Shown here in pieces: positions 9,790 to 20,640 of a stretch of DNA of 64,000 bases. Position 1 is the first letter of the stretch. Each line of letters begins with the position of its first letter. Origin of the DNA: Branchiostoma floridae (lineage: Eukaryota > Chordata > Leptocardii > Amphioxiformes > Branchiostomatidae). Both the position numbers and the translations under genes were made by a program. Location: NCBI RefSeq assembly GCF_000003815.2, contig NC_049990.1:1598098-1662097 (forward strand). Reading direction: 5' to 3'. The notes below the pieces were generated by a model. It ran no database searches. It saw only the letters and a program-made list of their open reading frames with translations, and was not told the origin of the DNA.

Positions 9790-11455
9790 TTCTAAGTATG
9801 AGTTCTGTTGCCAAGGTCCTAAATATTCCTGTTATAATCATTAAAAAAAGTATGCTGCTATGATAGCAAACAGCTCAGTTGCTTAGGTCGTAAAAGGTAC
9901 AGCTGTAATGATCCTAGACAGTTCTGGTGCTATGAAAGTAAATTGTTTTGTTACTATGATCGTAAACGATTGCGTCTAACGTTTTTTGTTGCAATGGTCC
10001 TACAGAATTCTGTTGTTATGCTCGTAAGTATTTTTGTTGCTATCGTCTTAAGAGTTCTGTTGTTATGCTTGTAAAGAGACTCTAAAAAAATCTGTTGCTA
10101 TGATGCTAAAGAGTTCTGTTGCTTTGATTATAAAGACTTATATTCTTCTGATTCTAAAGAGTTCTATAGCTTTGGTCCTAAAGAGTTCTATTGCTATGGT
10201 CCAAAAGAGTTCTATTGCTCTGATTCTAAAGACTTCTATTGCTTTCTTTTCTTTTTTTTTACTCAATGGTCACCGCGTAACAAGGCCTGAAGGTCACTCA
10301 AGGTTACGGGTTACATGATTGGAACTGTAACAGCAACTCTTCGCCCTAGGTCAGAAACATCATGATTGAGACCAGCCCAATTGCTCACTATGAGTGAGGA
10401 CTAACTGACCCAATAGGCGAAGCAGGGGTTACGAGGGCTGCTCGGGAGCTTCCCTACCCCTATGGTCCTAAAGAGTTCTATTGCTAAGGTCCTAAAGAGT
10501 TCTATTGCTATGGTCCCAAAGAGTTCTGTTGCTATGATGCTAAATACTTCTGTTGCTATGATGCTAAATACTTCTGTTGCTATGATGCTAAATACTTCTG
10601 TTGCTATGATGCTAAATACTTCTGTTGCTATGATGCTAAATACTTCTGTTGCTATGATGCTAAATACTTCTGTTGCTATGACCCTTCAGAGTTCTGTTTC
10701 TATGATTCTAAAGAGTTCTATTGCTATGGTCCTTAAGAGTTTTGTTGCTATGGTCCCAAAGAGTTCTATTGCTTTGATTCTAAAGAGTTCTATTGCTATG
10801 GTCCTAAAGAGTTCTATTGCTAAGGTCCTAAAGAGTTCTATTGCTAAGGTCCTAAAGAGTTCTATTGCTATGGTCCTAAAGAGTTCTATTGCTTTGATTC
10901 TAAAGAGTTCTGTTGCTATGATCCTTAAGATTTCTATTGCTTTTTTCCTTAAGAGTTCTGTTGCTATGATGCTAAAGACTTTTGTCGCTATGATCCTTCA
11001 GAGTTCTGTTGCTATGACCCTTCATAGTTCTGTTGCTATGACCTTTAAGAGTTCTGTTGCTATGGTCCTAAAGATTTCTTTGGCCATGATCCTTAATAGT
11101 TTTTTTGCCATGGTCCTAAAGAGTTCTATTGCTATGATCCTAAAGAGTTCTTTTGCTCTTATTCCAAAGACTTCTGTTGCTATGGCCCTTTAGAAATCTA
11201 TTGCTATGGTCATAAAGACTTCTGTTGTTATGGCCTTAAAGAGGTCTGTTGCCATGGTCCTAAAGAGTACTGTTGCCAAGGTCCTAAAGAGTTCTGTTGC
11301 TATGGTCCTAAAGAGTTCTGTTGCTATGATTCTAAAGAGTTCTTTTGCTATGATTCTAAAGAGTTCTGTTGCTATGATGCTAAAGAGGTTTGTTGCTATG
11401 GTCCTTAAGAGTTCTGTTGCTATGATTCTAAAGAGTCCTGTTGCTATGATAGTCA
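9790..11455. repeat. 24-bp minisatellite, array 2, diverged
   Basis: Units of the form gttgctatgatcctaaagag + ttct continue with more divergence. A homogeneous block atgctaaatacttctgttgct (about six units) lies at 10540-10680. The array is interrupted at 10242-10470 by a LINE 3' end. It stops about 20 bases before homology to the LRR gene tail begins. Confidence 0.85.
10242..10470 (-). mobile_element. LINE 3'-end fragment inside the minisatellite
   Basis: The T-rich start (cttttcttttttttttactc) followed by ggtcaccgcgtaacaaggc, cactcaaggtt and gggttac matches the 3' end of the CR1-like element at about 19000-19080 (ggtcaccgcaaaacaaggct, cactcaagcg, gggttac). The poly-T marks the 3' end of a minus-strand insert. 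The rest, to 10470, is less certain. Confidence 0.55.
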
Positions 11456-11479
11456 TTTCTGTACAGGTTGCCATCTGAC

Positions 11480-11604
11480 TGCACATAGACAGTCTTATCT
11501 TCAGTGATGGCCTGAGACTCGCCCTGGCCTGTCTAATCTACAACAGCTGTGGTGTTTGTGCTGGATTCAGCAAAGACCTGATATTAACTCTGTCCTGTCT
11601 GATT
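11480..11604 (-). pseudogene. Decayed continuation of the LRR receptor tail beyond the stop codon
   Basis: Reading on past the stop at 11605-11607 in the same frame gives NQTGQS, stop, YQVFAESSTNTTAVVD, stop, TGQGESQAITED. These match the tail repeat (HNQTGQGQSQAITESN). Homology therefore runs about 40 codons past the present stop and is broken by further in-frame stops. The ancestral tail was longer, or this is the 3' end of the repeat expansion. Confidence 0.75.
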
Positions 11605-14600
11605 TTATTGGTTCATATCTTCGTACTTGTGATAAAGACCACTGGTCATTTCAGCAGCTGTGGTGTTTTTGTTGGATTCAGTGATGACCTGAGACTGGCC
11701 CTGTCCTGTCCGATTGTGTTGGTTCATGTCTTCATACTGTTGATCAAGACCACTGGCCACCACAGCAGCTGTGGTGTTTGGTTTGGTTTCAGTGGTTGCA
11801 TGATACTGGCCTACGACTTTGTACAGGGGACTTTGCATTGAAACAATCTGCCCTGTGCCATACGTTGGGATTCTAATGTCATTGATAGGCCGAGACTGGC
11901 CCTGTTCTGTAGACTGACCATGGTCACCGGCCTCTACAGAAGCTGTGGTGTTTGGGCTGGATTCAGCGATGGCCTGTGGCTGAACTTGCCCTGTCTGATT
12001 GTGCTGGTTCATATCTTCATACTGGTGATCATGACCACTGGTCATTACGGCACCTGGGGTGTTTGTGCTGGATTCAGTGATGGCCTGAGACTGGACCTGC
12101 CCTGTCTGATTGTGTTGGGGTGCCATATCTTCATACTGTTGATCAAGACCACTGGTCATTACAGCAGCTGTGGTGCTTTTGTTGGATTCAGTGGTTGCCT
12201 GAAACTGGCCCTGCCCTGTCTGATTGTGTTGGGGTGCCATATCTTCATACTGTTGATCAAGACCACTGGTAATTACAGCAGCTGTGGTGTTTGTGTTGGA
12301 TTCAGTGATGGCCTGAGACTGGCCCTGCCCTGTCTGATTGTGTTGGGGTGCCATATCTTCATACTGTTGGTCAAGACCACTGGTTATCACAGCAGCTGTG
12401 GTATTTTGGTTGGATTGAGTGATGGCCTGATACTGGCCTACGACTTTGTAGAGGGGACTTTGCATTGAACCCATCTGCCCTGTGCCATACGATTGGTTTT
12501 TAACTTCAATGATAGCCCGAGACTGGTCCTGTCCTGTAGGCTGACCATGGTCACTGGCCTCTACAGAAGTTGTGGTATTCGGGTTGGGTTCAGTGATGGC
12601 CTGTGACTGGCCTACGACTTTGTAGAGGGGACTTTGCATTGAACCCATCTGTCCTGTGCCATACAATGGGTTTTTAAATTCAATGATAGCTTGAGGATGG
12701 CCCTGTCCTGTAAACTGGCCATGGTCACTGGCCTCTACAGCAGCTGTGGTATTTGGGTTGGATTCAGTGATGGCCTGAGACTGGCCCTGCCCTGTCTGAT
12801 CATGACCACTGGTCACTACAGCAGCTGTAGTGTTTGTTTTGGACTCAGTGATGGCCTGGGACTGGCAATGCCTTGTCTGACTATGACTGCTGGTCCTTGT
12901 TGTAGATGTTTGGTTCTTTGGTGGTGCTCCCACACCTGCGTACATGGGATTAGGCTTCAGGGCAGCTAGCACTTCGTCATGTGATAGATCTTCAACTTTC
13001 AGAGGTTTAGCGTCAGTCTGAGACTGGCCCTGCCCTGTCTGATTGTGTTTGTCTATATCTTCACACTGGTGATCATGACCACTGGTCACTACAGAGGCTG
13101 TGGTGATTGCGTTGGATTCAGTGATGGCCTCAGACTGGCCCTGCCCTGTCTGATCATGACCACTGGCCACTACAGCAGCTGTGGTGTTCGGGCTGGATTC
13201 AGTGATGGCCTGAGACTGGCCCTGCCCTGTCTGATTGTGTTGGGGTGCCATATCTTCATACTGTTGATCATAACCACTAGTCATTACAGCAGCTGTGGTG
13301 ATTTTGTTGGATTGAGTGATGGCCTGAGACTGTCCCTGCCTTGCCTGATTGTGTTGTTTGTCTATATCTTCATACTGGTGATCATGACCACTTTTCACTA
13401 AAGCAGCTGCAGTTTTTGGGTAGGATTTATTGATGGCCTGAGACTGACCATGCCCTGTCTGATTATGTTGTTTGTCTATATCTTCATACTGGTGGTCATG
13501 GTCACTTTTCACCAAAGCAGCTGCAGTGTTTGGGTTGGGTTGAGTGATGGCCTGAGACTGTCCCTGCCTTGTCTGATTGTGTTGTTTGTCTATATCTTCA
13601 TACTGGTGATCATGACCACTTTTCACTAAAGCAGCTGCAGTTTTTGGGTAGGATTTATTGATGGCCTGAGACTGACCATGCCCTGTCTGATTATGTTGTT
13701 TGTCTATATCTTCATACTGGTGGTCATGGTCACTTTTCACCAAAGCAGCTGCAGTGTTTGGGTTGGATTTAGTGGTGACCTGAGACTGGCCCTGCCCTGT
13801 CTGATTGTGTTGTTTGTCTATATCTTCATACTGGTGGTCATCACCCTGCCCTGTCTGATAATGACCATTGGTCACTACAGTACCTGTCATGTTAAGGTTT
13901 CTCAGAGCAATGTTAGAATTTGGGCCTGAGGAAGGGTCTGAAGGGGGATTCTTGGTCCTACACTTGCACCAGATGGTGAAAATGACGGTGCCGATCAAGG
14001 CAATGCCAGCTATAGAACCACAGACAGAGCCAATGATAAGAGGTATGGGGAAACTGGGAGTAGAGTTATTGGAAAGGCTGCTTTCTGGTTTGTCTGAAGT
14101 GCTTTGGGGGGTTGAACGTTTTGTTGCTCCCGTTTTGCCTCCCTTTCCAGCTGGACCCTTTGTTGTGCCATTATAATAGTTTGTAGAGGTAACTTGGGTG
14201 TCAGCATGGAACGCTTTGCTTTCTGGTTTGTTGGAAGTGGTTTGAAGGGGCGAAGCTATTGTTGGTTTTGGTTTATTATTTTCGTCTGCGGGACCTGTTG
14301 TTGAGCTAGCTGTTGCGCCATTGATTCCGTTAGACGTTAATGTGACATCAACAGGCAGTGCTGGTATGGTTGGCTCTACACATACCAATTCTTTAGGATT
14401 GACATTTGTAAGCTTTTTACCCCGGAATTTGGCGGGTTGGGCACAGATTATCTGGTCTTTAACTGAAGGAAATACTGTCGTATTTTGTCTGAAGGGAGCC
14501 ATCTTACAGTCACACTGCCAGGGGTTCCCGACTAGTGTTATGACTAGTTTAGATGGCAACAAGCCGTAAGCTAAAGGGGTAATGGCAGACATCTTGTTGT

Positions 14601-15636
14601 TCCTAAGGTGGAGAAGTTGGAGTTTTGGCAAATTCGCAAATGCACCTGCCTGAATCATTGTTATCTGGTTTCTGGACAGGTTCAACTCCTTAAGCAGGGG
14701 TAGATTTGCAAATGTACTCTCCCGAATCATCGTTATCTGGTTGGCGTCCAGGTGCAACTCTTGTAGCTTGAAGAGATTTGCAAATGTGCCTTCTTGAATC
14801 GTTCTTATCTTGTTGGAGTACAGGTACAACTCTTTAATGTGGGGTAGGTTTACGAGTGAATCAGGGTGAATAGATGTTATCTGGTTAGATACCAGGGATA
14901 ATGATTGTAACCTTAGTAGATTTACAAATGTGCCTTCCCGAATCATAGTTATCTGGTTGGCGTCCAGGTGCAACTTTTGTAGCTTGAAGAGATTTGCAAA
15001 TGTGCCTTCCTGAATCATTGTTATCTGGTTGAAGTTCAGGTTCAATTTTTTAATGTTGGTTAGGTTTGCAAAGAAATCCGGCTGAATCCCTGTTATCTGG
15101 TTTCTATCGAGTTGCAACTCTTGTAGCGTTGGCAGATTTACAAATGCACCTGGCTGAAGCATTCTTATCTGATTTACTTTGAGTGACAAAACCTCAAGTT
15201 GGGGTAAAGTTTCAAATGTACCTTCCTGAATAATTTTTATGTTGTTAGAAATCAGGTATAACTTTTGCAGCCTGGGTAGATTTCTAAATGTACCCGGCTT
15301 AATGAATGTTATCCGGTTGGAGGAAAGGTCCAACTCTTGTAGCTGTGGTAGATTTAAAAATGCACCAGGATGAATCATTGTTAGCTGGTTGAAGCACAAG
15401 GTTAACACTAGTAGCCTGGGTAGATTTGAGAATGCACCAGGCTGAATCTTCGTTATCTGGTTACGTGACAATTCTAGCCGGTAGATGGATGTTGGGAAGT
15501 TCTGAGGGATGCTGGTGAGACCCCGGTTGGAGCAGTCGCAGCGTGACGGTTCGCAGCCCCAGTTGGCACCTGACATGCTGGGCTCCTTCAGGATGATGAG
15601 AAGGAGAATCAGCAGATGTCGCAGCTTTCTTCCCAT
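11605..15636 (-). CDS. Single-exon LRR transmembrane receptor with repetitive tyrosine-motif tail
   Basis: An intact 1343-residue frame. The start is followed by a signal peptide (KLRHLLILLLIILKEP), an LRR N-terminal cap (CEPSRCDCSNRGL, ~28-40) and 13 LRRs of 24 residues (~51-362; LPxLQxLxLxxNQITxIxPGAF type). A C-terminal cap follows (NPWQCDCK to KELVC, ~375-425), then a Ser/Thr/Asn-rich stalk and one membrane helix (~526-552; IIGSVCGSIAGIALIGTVIF). The ~790-residue cytoplasmic tail is built of ~34-residue repeats with five YEDI, seven YEDM and one CEDI copy, plus NPMY, NPLY and SPLYKVV. YxxM is the consensus for PI3-kinase p85 SH2 binding and YxxI resembles ITIM/ITAM-type sites; actual signalling is inference. 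It has no introns and no close neighbour in its family here, and it abuts a minisatellite at its 3' end. Amphioxus has many LRR receptors; this tail expansion is distinctive. Confidence 0.92.
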   Translation of the reverse strand: MGRKLRHLLILLLIILKEPSMSGANWGCEPSRCDCSNRGLTSIPQNFPTSIYRLELSRNQITKIQPGAFSNLPRLLVLTLCFNQLTMIHPGAFLNLPQLQELDLSSNRITFIKPGTFRNLPRLQKLYLISNNIKIIQEGTFETLPQLEVLSLKVNQIRMLQPGAFVNLPTLQELQLDRNQITGIQPDFFANLTNIKKLNLNFNQITMIQEGTFANLFKLQKLHLDANQITMIREGTFVNLLRLQSLSLVSNQITSIHPDSLVNLPHIKELYLYSNKIRTIQEGTFANLFKLQELHLDANQITMIRESTFANLPLLKELNLSRNQITMIQAGAFANLPKLQLLHLRNNKMSAITPLAYGLLPSKLVITLVGNPWQCDCKMAPFRQNTTVFPSVKDQIICAQPAKFRGKKLTNVNPKELVCVEPTIPALPVDVTLTSNGINGATASSTTGPADENNKPKPTIASPLQTTSNKPESKAFHADTQVTSTNYYNGTTKGPAGKGGKTGATKRSTPQSTSDKPESSLSNNSTPSFPIPLIIGSVCGSIAGIALIGTVIFTIWCKCRTKNPPSDPSSGPNSNIALRNLNMTGTVVTNGHYQTGQGDDHQYEDIDKQHNQTGQGQSQVTTKSNPNTAAALVKSDHDHQYEDIDKQHNQTGHGQSQAINKSYPKTAAALVKSGHDHQYEDIDKQHNQTRQGQSQAITQPNPNTAAALVKSDHDHQYEDIDKQHNQTGHGQSQAINKSYPKTAAALVKSGHDHQYEDIDKQHNQARQGQSQAITQSNKITTAAVMTSGYDQQYEDMAPQHNQTGQGQSQAITESSPNTTAAVVASGHDQTGQGQSEAITESNAITTASVVTSGHDHQCEDIDKHNQTGQGQSQTDAKPLKVEDLSHDEVLAALKPNPMYAGVGAPPKNQTSTTRTSSHSQTRHCQSQAITESKTNTTAAVVTSGHDQTGQGQSQAITESNPNTTAAVEASDHGQFTGQGHPQAIIEFKNPLYGTGQMGSMQSPLYKVVGQSQAITEPNPNTTTSVEASDHGQPTGQDQSRAIIEVKNQSYGTGQMGSMQSPLYKVVGQYQAITQSNQNTTAAVITSGLDQQYEDMAPQHNQTGQGQSQAITESNTNTTAAVITSGLDQQYEDMAPQHNQTGQGQFQATTESNKSTTAAVMTSGLDQQYEDMAPQHNQTGQVQSQAITESSTNTPGAVMTSGHDHQYEDMNQHNQTGQVQPQAIAESSPNTTASVEAGDHGQSTEQGQSRPINDIRIPTYGTGQIVSMQSPLYKVVGQYHATTETKPNTTAAVVASGLDQQYEDMNQHNRTGQGQSQVITESNKNTTAAEMTSGLYHKYEDMNQ

Positions 15637-16289
15637 GCTAGCCTGTTACCTAATTAGGACAAAGAAATGGTTAAAGCAAGGACATGCTGTATTGTGCTCA
15701 TTCGAGCCCATAACACTGAGGAAGCCACTCGGCGAAACATGTTTGTTGTGTGTTGGTTCGAATAAAGTTCCTATACGGGAAACATGCGGCTCCAGCGTCT
15801 TTTCTGAAGATGTGGCGTAAGTGTGAACGGTTGGTTTGAGGTTGTCCTTCCCCATATACTCTAGGACAAAGAAAAGGTTCTTATGCTAAAGTACACGATA
15901 TTTTCACATCTGTTTGATTCTTTTTAATTTACAAGAATTGGTTCTCTTACTGTGAATGCTGTTGTGCTTGTATGAGACATCAGTTTCATTGAAGGCACAT
16001 GTTACCCCTTTGTATGCCAGGTGTGTTATGAAATACATTATAGCTATTCTCTTTATAGGGCAAGTCCTAACCACATACACAACTTCACGACATTCATCAA
16101 TAACTACTTGACTTATGCTGCTAAACCACAAACACTCTTAAACCAAAATAAACGCTACAAAAAACATTTTTATCATGGCAATGAATAAAATTTTGTTAAA
16201 TTAACTTAACTTAATTACACATATCATAAACATTATCGTAAACTGAAATGGCAAAACAGTAATGGTGATGAACTATGTAGAAATAGTAG
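15637..16289. other. Upstream region of the LRR gene
   Basis: No exon seen. It contains a Penelope-type repeat remnant near 15700-15800 with a hammerhead-like motif. The rest (15860-16289) is AT-rich and featureless. Confidence 0.4.
15712..15744 (+). ncRNA. Hammerhead-like motif in a Penelope-type remnant
   Basis: Order seen: AACA, CTGAGGA, one A, GCC-ACTC-GGC hairpin, GAAAC, then ATGTTTGTT. The outer stem AACA/TGTT and inner stem GCC/GGC pair, and helix III would be minimal, as in dimeric Penelope hammerheads. One extra A before stem II departs from the consensus. Function is not shown. Confidence 0.35.
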
Positions 16290-17223
16290 NNNNNNNNNNN
16301 NNNNNNNNNNNNNNNNNNNNNNNNNNNNNNNNNNNNNNNNNNNNNNNNNNNNNNNNNNNNNNNNNNNNNNNNNNNNNNNNNNNNNNNNNNNNNNNNNNNN
16401 NNNNNNNNNNNNNNNNNNNNNNNNNNNNNNNNNNNNNNNNNNNNNNNNNNNNNNNNNNNNNNNNNNNNNNNNNNNNNNNNNNNNNNNNNNNNNNNNNNNN
16501 NNNNNNNNNNNNNNNNNNNNNNNNNNNNNNNNNNNNNNNNNNNNNNNNNNNNNNNNNNNNNNNNNNNNNNNNNNNNNNNNNNNNNNNNNNNNNNNNNNNN
16601 NNNNNNNNNNNNNNNNNNNNNNNNNNNNNNNNNNNNNNNNNNNNNNNNNNNNNNNNNNNNNNNNNNNNNNNNNNNNNNNNNNNNNNNNNNNNNNNNNNNN
16701 NNNNNNNNNNNNNNNNNNNNNNNNNNNNNNNNNNNNNNNNNNNNNNNNNNNNNNNNNNNNNNNNNNNNNNNNNNNNNNNNNNNNNNNNNNNNNNNNNNNN
16801 NNNNNNNNNNNNNNNNNNNNNNNNNNNNNNNNNNNNNNNNNNNNNNNNNNNNNNNNNNNNNNNNNNNNNNNNNNNNNNNNNNNNNNNNNNNNNNNNNNNN
16901 NNNNNNNNNNNNNNNNNNNNNNNNNNNNNNNNNNNNNNNNNNNNNNNNNNNNNNNNNNNNNNNNNNNNNNNNNNNNNNNNNNNNNNNNNNNNNNNNNNNN
17001 NNNNNNNNNNNNNNNNNNNNNNNNNNNNNNNNNNNNNNNNNNNNNNNNNNNNNNNNNNNNNNNNNNNNNNNNNNNNNNNNNNNNNNNNNNNNNNNNNNNN
17101 NNNNNNNNNNNNNNNNNNNNNNNNNNNNNNNNNNNNNNNNNNNNNNNNNNNNNNNNNNNNNNNNNNNNNNNNNNNNNNNNNNNNNNNNNNNNNNNNNNNN
17201 NNNNNNNNNNNNNNNNNNNNNNN
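16290..17223. other. Assembly gap (934 N)
   Basis: A run of N; nothing can be read. Further gaps: 27627-27726, 32537-32636, 39165-39264, 47826-47925, 57201-57300 (100 each, probably of unknown true size) and 59462-59839. Confidence 1.
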
Positions 17224-18881
17224 GCTAACGTCGATAGGCTATATAATTAGGATAAAGAAACGCTATTACTATTACTATTACTATAGAGCGAGGAACCGAA
17301 AAGGTAATGTCGTGCACACACACATACATACATAGCTATACATGTTGTACTCTATTGAGTTGTACCATTTACAAGTATTCATCTAATCTCGTCAAATTAT
17401 ACAAAAACAACCAACCGATGCAAATTCATACCATGCAGAGCGCTAAAACTGTAGTAGCATACAAACAAGTAAAGAACAGCCAACCTGTTATAATGAAACA
17501 GCATACACATTCTACAAAGAAAACTAATCCCTAACAAGTCAAACCATGCAAAGATATAAAACTTAATCAGCATGCCATTGCAAACTATAAAGAAACTGTA
17601 CACCACTCAAAACATGCAGAACAACAAAACAGTAATGAGATTTTTTCAAAGAGCGCGCCGAAATAAGTTCCTTAATAGCCGAAATGTAGTGCGGTAAAAC
17701 AGCCTTAGATCAGTCTTACTGAAATGGTTCTGTTGATTGTCTGAAGCTGACTGTTTGAATATTAACATTCGACATGCAGGTTGTTTACTCTTTCTTTTTC
17801 ACTGAAATTTCCATGACGCCGTTTGGACCAGATAAGAAGATCAGGCGACATCAATGTAATTCCTTGTTTCTCAGATTTTGCAGGATGATAACGGAGTGGG
17901 CGGGTAAAGAAAAATGAAACAGGCATCTGCAAGGAGCCAAAGTCTACATTTTAGGCTTGTCGACATTTCGAAAAATACATAAATTTTAGATTCTAAGTGT
18001 TTCAATGAATTCGAAAACTTAAAAAATAGGAAATTAAGAGTAGTATTCACTGGTGGTGCCACAATATGAACATCCGGGGTTGGTTCATGTACTAAATGAC
18101 AAAAGAAGGTAATTCCCTTTTCTTTCAATGCAAGAAAAAAACAGAGAAATCAAATTGGTGCAACTGATCCAATGGGAGACGCAGGGTTTATGAAGGCTGG
18201 GTGGGAACATGCCCTACTCCCTTTTTTGGTGAGAATGCCGCCTAAGTGCTGGTTCTAAGAAAAATTCAATCAGTTGAATGTTGCTGTTAATGTTAGCCAT
18301 GATTATTCTGCGACATATTCAACTGCTCCACCCGGTGATTTGGAATTCTGGAAAAGGTACTTACCTCACGTTTCTCTAAACTTACCTCTCAAGATGAACA
18401 GAATATCTTCCGTGACCACTTTCTGGGTAAGGAAGTCATGACGGGCTGTCCTCAGTCTTCTTGTTTTCTCCCAGAGTCGAGCTCGGTGTGGCCGATTCAG
18501 AACAGAGTGGGGAAAAACAATGTTTGATTAGTCTTACTTATATGGGCGTGTTGATTGTCTGATGCTGACGTCACGGGTGACACGTAGGTGCTCGAATAAA
18601 CATTAATAAATCAGAAATCGACCAATCGGAAAGCAGCTCTTGGAAGGAATAATACATTATTGTGATGACATCGTCACAAACAATCAATTATTCAGTACAC
18701 CCTCTCCTCTTAACTAATAAAACAATGTAAACTCTGAAATTAAACCTCAATACCGTACGAGCATTTCATGATTGTTGTATGAGTTGGAGGAGTGGCTGAG
18801 TTTTTTTGTGGTATTGTTTTGTTATTGTTTTCGGAAAGACCGTGACTTCCGAGCTTCTAGGTCTTCCCGTACATATTTTAA
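17224..18881. other. Intergenic, no gene recognised
   Basis: Contains a short (ttactattac)-like run near 17262. A pair of diverged similar segments (cttact, gttgattgtctga, gctgac) lies near 17713 and 18532. A possible transposon fragment near 18165-18230 shares gggt, ggctg and ccctac words with 10400-10460. No splice-bounded coding block was found. Confidence 0.4.
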
Positions 18882-19002
18882 AAGAGACTCAATATAGAAT
18901 GGCATATCCTGAAAGGTACAGAGAATAGCGCCCTCTCGCGGAAGGCTTTGGAAGTGCATCAGATATCCGAACAGTTTTGCAAGGCCATTTGGGCGCTGGG
19001 TA
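18882..19002 (+). repeat. Dispersed repeat, copy 1 of 5
   Basis: Contains gagactcaatatagaatggc, cctctcgcggaaggctttgg and aagtgcatcagatat. Other copies: 36770-36900, 43326-43452, 58668-58742 and 59315-59440. Family not recognised; possibly the 3' end of a retroelement. Confidence 0.7.
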
Positions 19003-19716
19003 CTTTTTTTTTTTTTTATTTACTTTGAGGTCACCGCAAAACAAGGCTCGTGGAGCCACTCAAGCGTTTTGGGTTACGTTACTGAATTGTGAAGAGAGAT
19101 GTTTGTTTACCCTTAATTTGAACAGTTTCAGGCTGTACTCTGTGGGGAAGCAAGTCCGTGGAAGCTTATTCCATAGCGATGTTGTTCTAGGAAAAAAGCT
19201 CTGAGCGTGGAACTTCCTCCTGTTAGGTGGATTGTGGAGGAAAAAAGGATGATTTGTTTCCGTGGAAGTGGCTAAACGGGTTCTTGCTGTGAAGGTTCGT
19301 ATTGAAGGCACAAGTGAATGAAGTTCTGCCGAGCATTTACCATGGAAGTACCGATAGAAAAGTGCTAGGCTAGCTACATCACGCCTTTGGGCCAATGGTT
19401 GTAGTGTGGCGAATAAGTCGCTGCCAACAATGTTCCTTAACCGTTTTTGTACTCTATTGAGGCAGGTCAGGGAGTTCTGGGAGGCTCCAGCCCAAATGTG
19501 ACAACAATATTCCATTTTGGGCCTTATCTGACTCTTATAAAGATAAAGAATAGCAGAGGGGGTAAGATATTTTCTGGTTCGGTACAAAGAGCCCACCATT
19601 TTCCCAGCTTCCTTGGCAACGGATTGGATGTAACAATTCCACTTAAGATCAGGTGTAAATGTTAGGCCCAAGAGTCGCTCAAAGCATTGGGCTTCTTTAA
19701 GTAGAGTCCCACTCAT
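18999..19716 (-). pseudogene. CR1/Jockey-type LINE fragment, C-terminal part of the reverse transcriptase ORF
   Basis: Minus-strand frame 19716-19060 encodes 218 residues with LGLTFTPDLKWN, IRPKMEYCCHIWAGA, LNRVQKRLRNIVG, LAQRRDVASLALFYRYFHG, LWNKLPRTCFP and FKLRVNKHL. These are the thumb/connection-region signatures that follow the YADD reverse transcriptase core in CR1-like non-LTR elements. The endonuclease and catalytic core are absent, so the copy is 5'-truncated, as usual for LINEs. The 3' tail reaches the T-rich tract at about 19006-19017. Confidence 0.85.
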
Positions 19717-19719
19717 TTG

Positions 19720-20500
19720 GACCGGTGGCAGGTTCGGATCGGATCTGTTACTGGATCAGATACTGTTGAATATTAACTGGCGTTTAAAGATTTATCACTT
19801 TAAAAAAAAAAGGTAAAAGCTTTACACTTCCACTCATTCTGAAGCTTTATCTCCTTGTCTATATATCAAATATTGCGTAAATAGTTGCGAGGGGGTGGGG
19901 AGGTGAGTATTACGTATCGACGTTTGTTATCTGGGCAATGTTTGCTCGATATCTAGAACTACAATAATGTCACATGTTAATGTATATGCACATAAATATT
20001 CTTAATCAGTAACAATGTTTATTTCATATCGTAAGTAGTTAAGCCTCGCGATAGATTATTCAACCATACAATAAAAAAACGACCAAACTACATGTTATAC
20101 TGTCACAGTGGTAGTCTTAATTTAGGTGCCAGGAAGACTCTAGATTTGCCGGATGCGGGAGAAAAATATTGTATGAGTGATGATTAATGATTTCTTCAAT
20201 AGAGTTCAAAGTACAACGGACCATGCCATTGACCAATGTTATTGATATATATAAGTTAATAAGTTATGGAAAACATCCTACATGTTCTAACAGTTATATT
20301 CGAACAATATGTCTCCTTGATTGATCGATTTATTACTCAGTACATACAGTTTATGTTATCATTTGAATATCATAAAACGTAACAGGTATTACAAAATGGA
20401 CCGTCCTAACATTGACTCCAGGAGGTCAGGAGTCCATCACTCCTCCTGTCGCCTAGTGACAGAACTGGGAGTGGGTGGGTCTCACCTGGTATAATTCCAA
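19720..20500. other. Intergenic, no gene seen
   Basis: AT-rich sequence with no exon or repeat end I could support. Confidence 0.35.
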
Positions 20501-20640
20501 AGCAGATACGGTAGCATAAGAGAGGAGTGACGCCGGCCTGGGTGTGTGTTTGGCTACTTGAGCGAAACACGCTCCTACGCCGGCTTCACTCCTCTGGCAG
20601 CTTTATTTGATACTATCTTATGCTACCGTAGGATCTGCTT
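20501..20640. repeat. Imperfect inverted repeat (hairpin) around 20501-20640
   Basis: Left arm gcagatacggtagcataaga then gaggagtgacgccgg (about 20502-20536). Right arm cgccggcttcactcctct (about 20578-20595) then cttatgctaccgtaggatct + gc (to about 20638). The right arm contains an additional ~22 bases. This may be a MITE or a rearranged promoter segment. Confidence 0.65.

Noticed and set aside
11608-14570. Several plus-strand open frames of 80-180 codons opposite the LRR gene
   Set aside because: They are antisense shadows of the repetitive receptor tail, where the 34-residue repeat keeps the opposite strand open.
16262-17335. 357-codon frame
   Set aside because: It consists almost wholly of the N gap.
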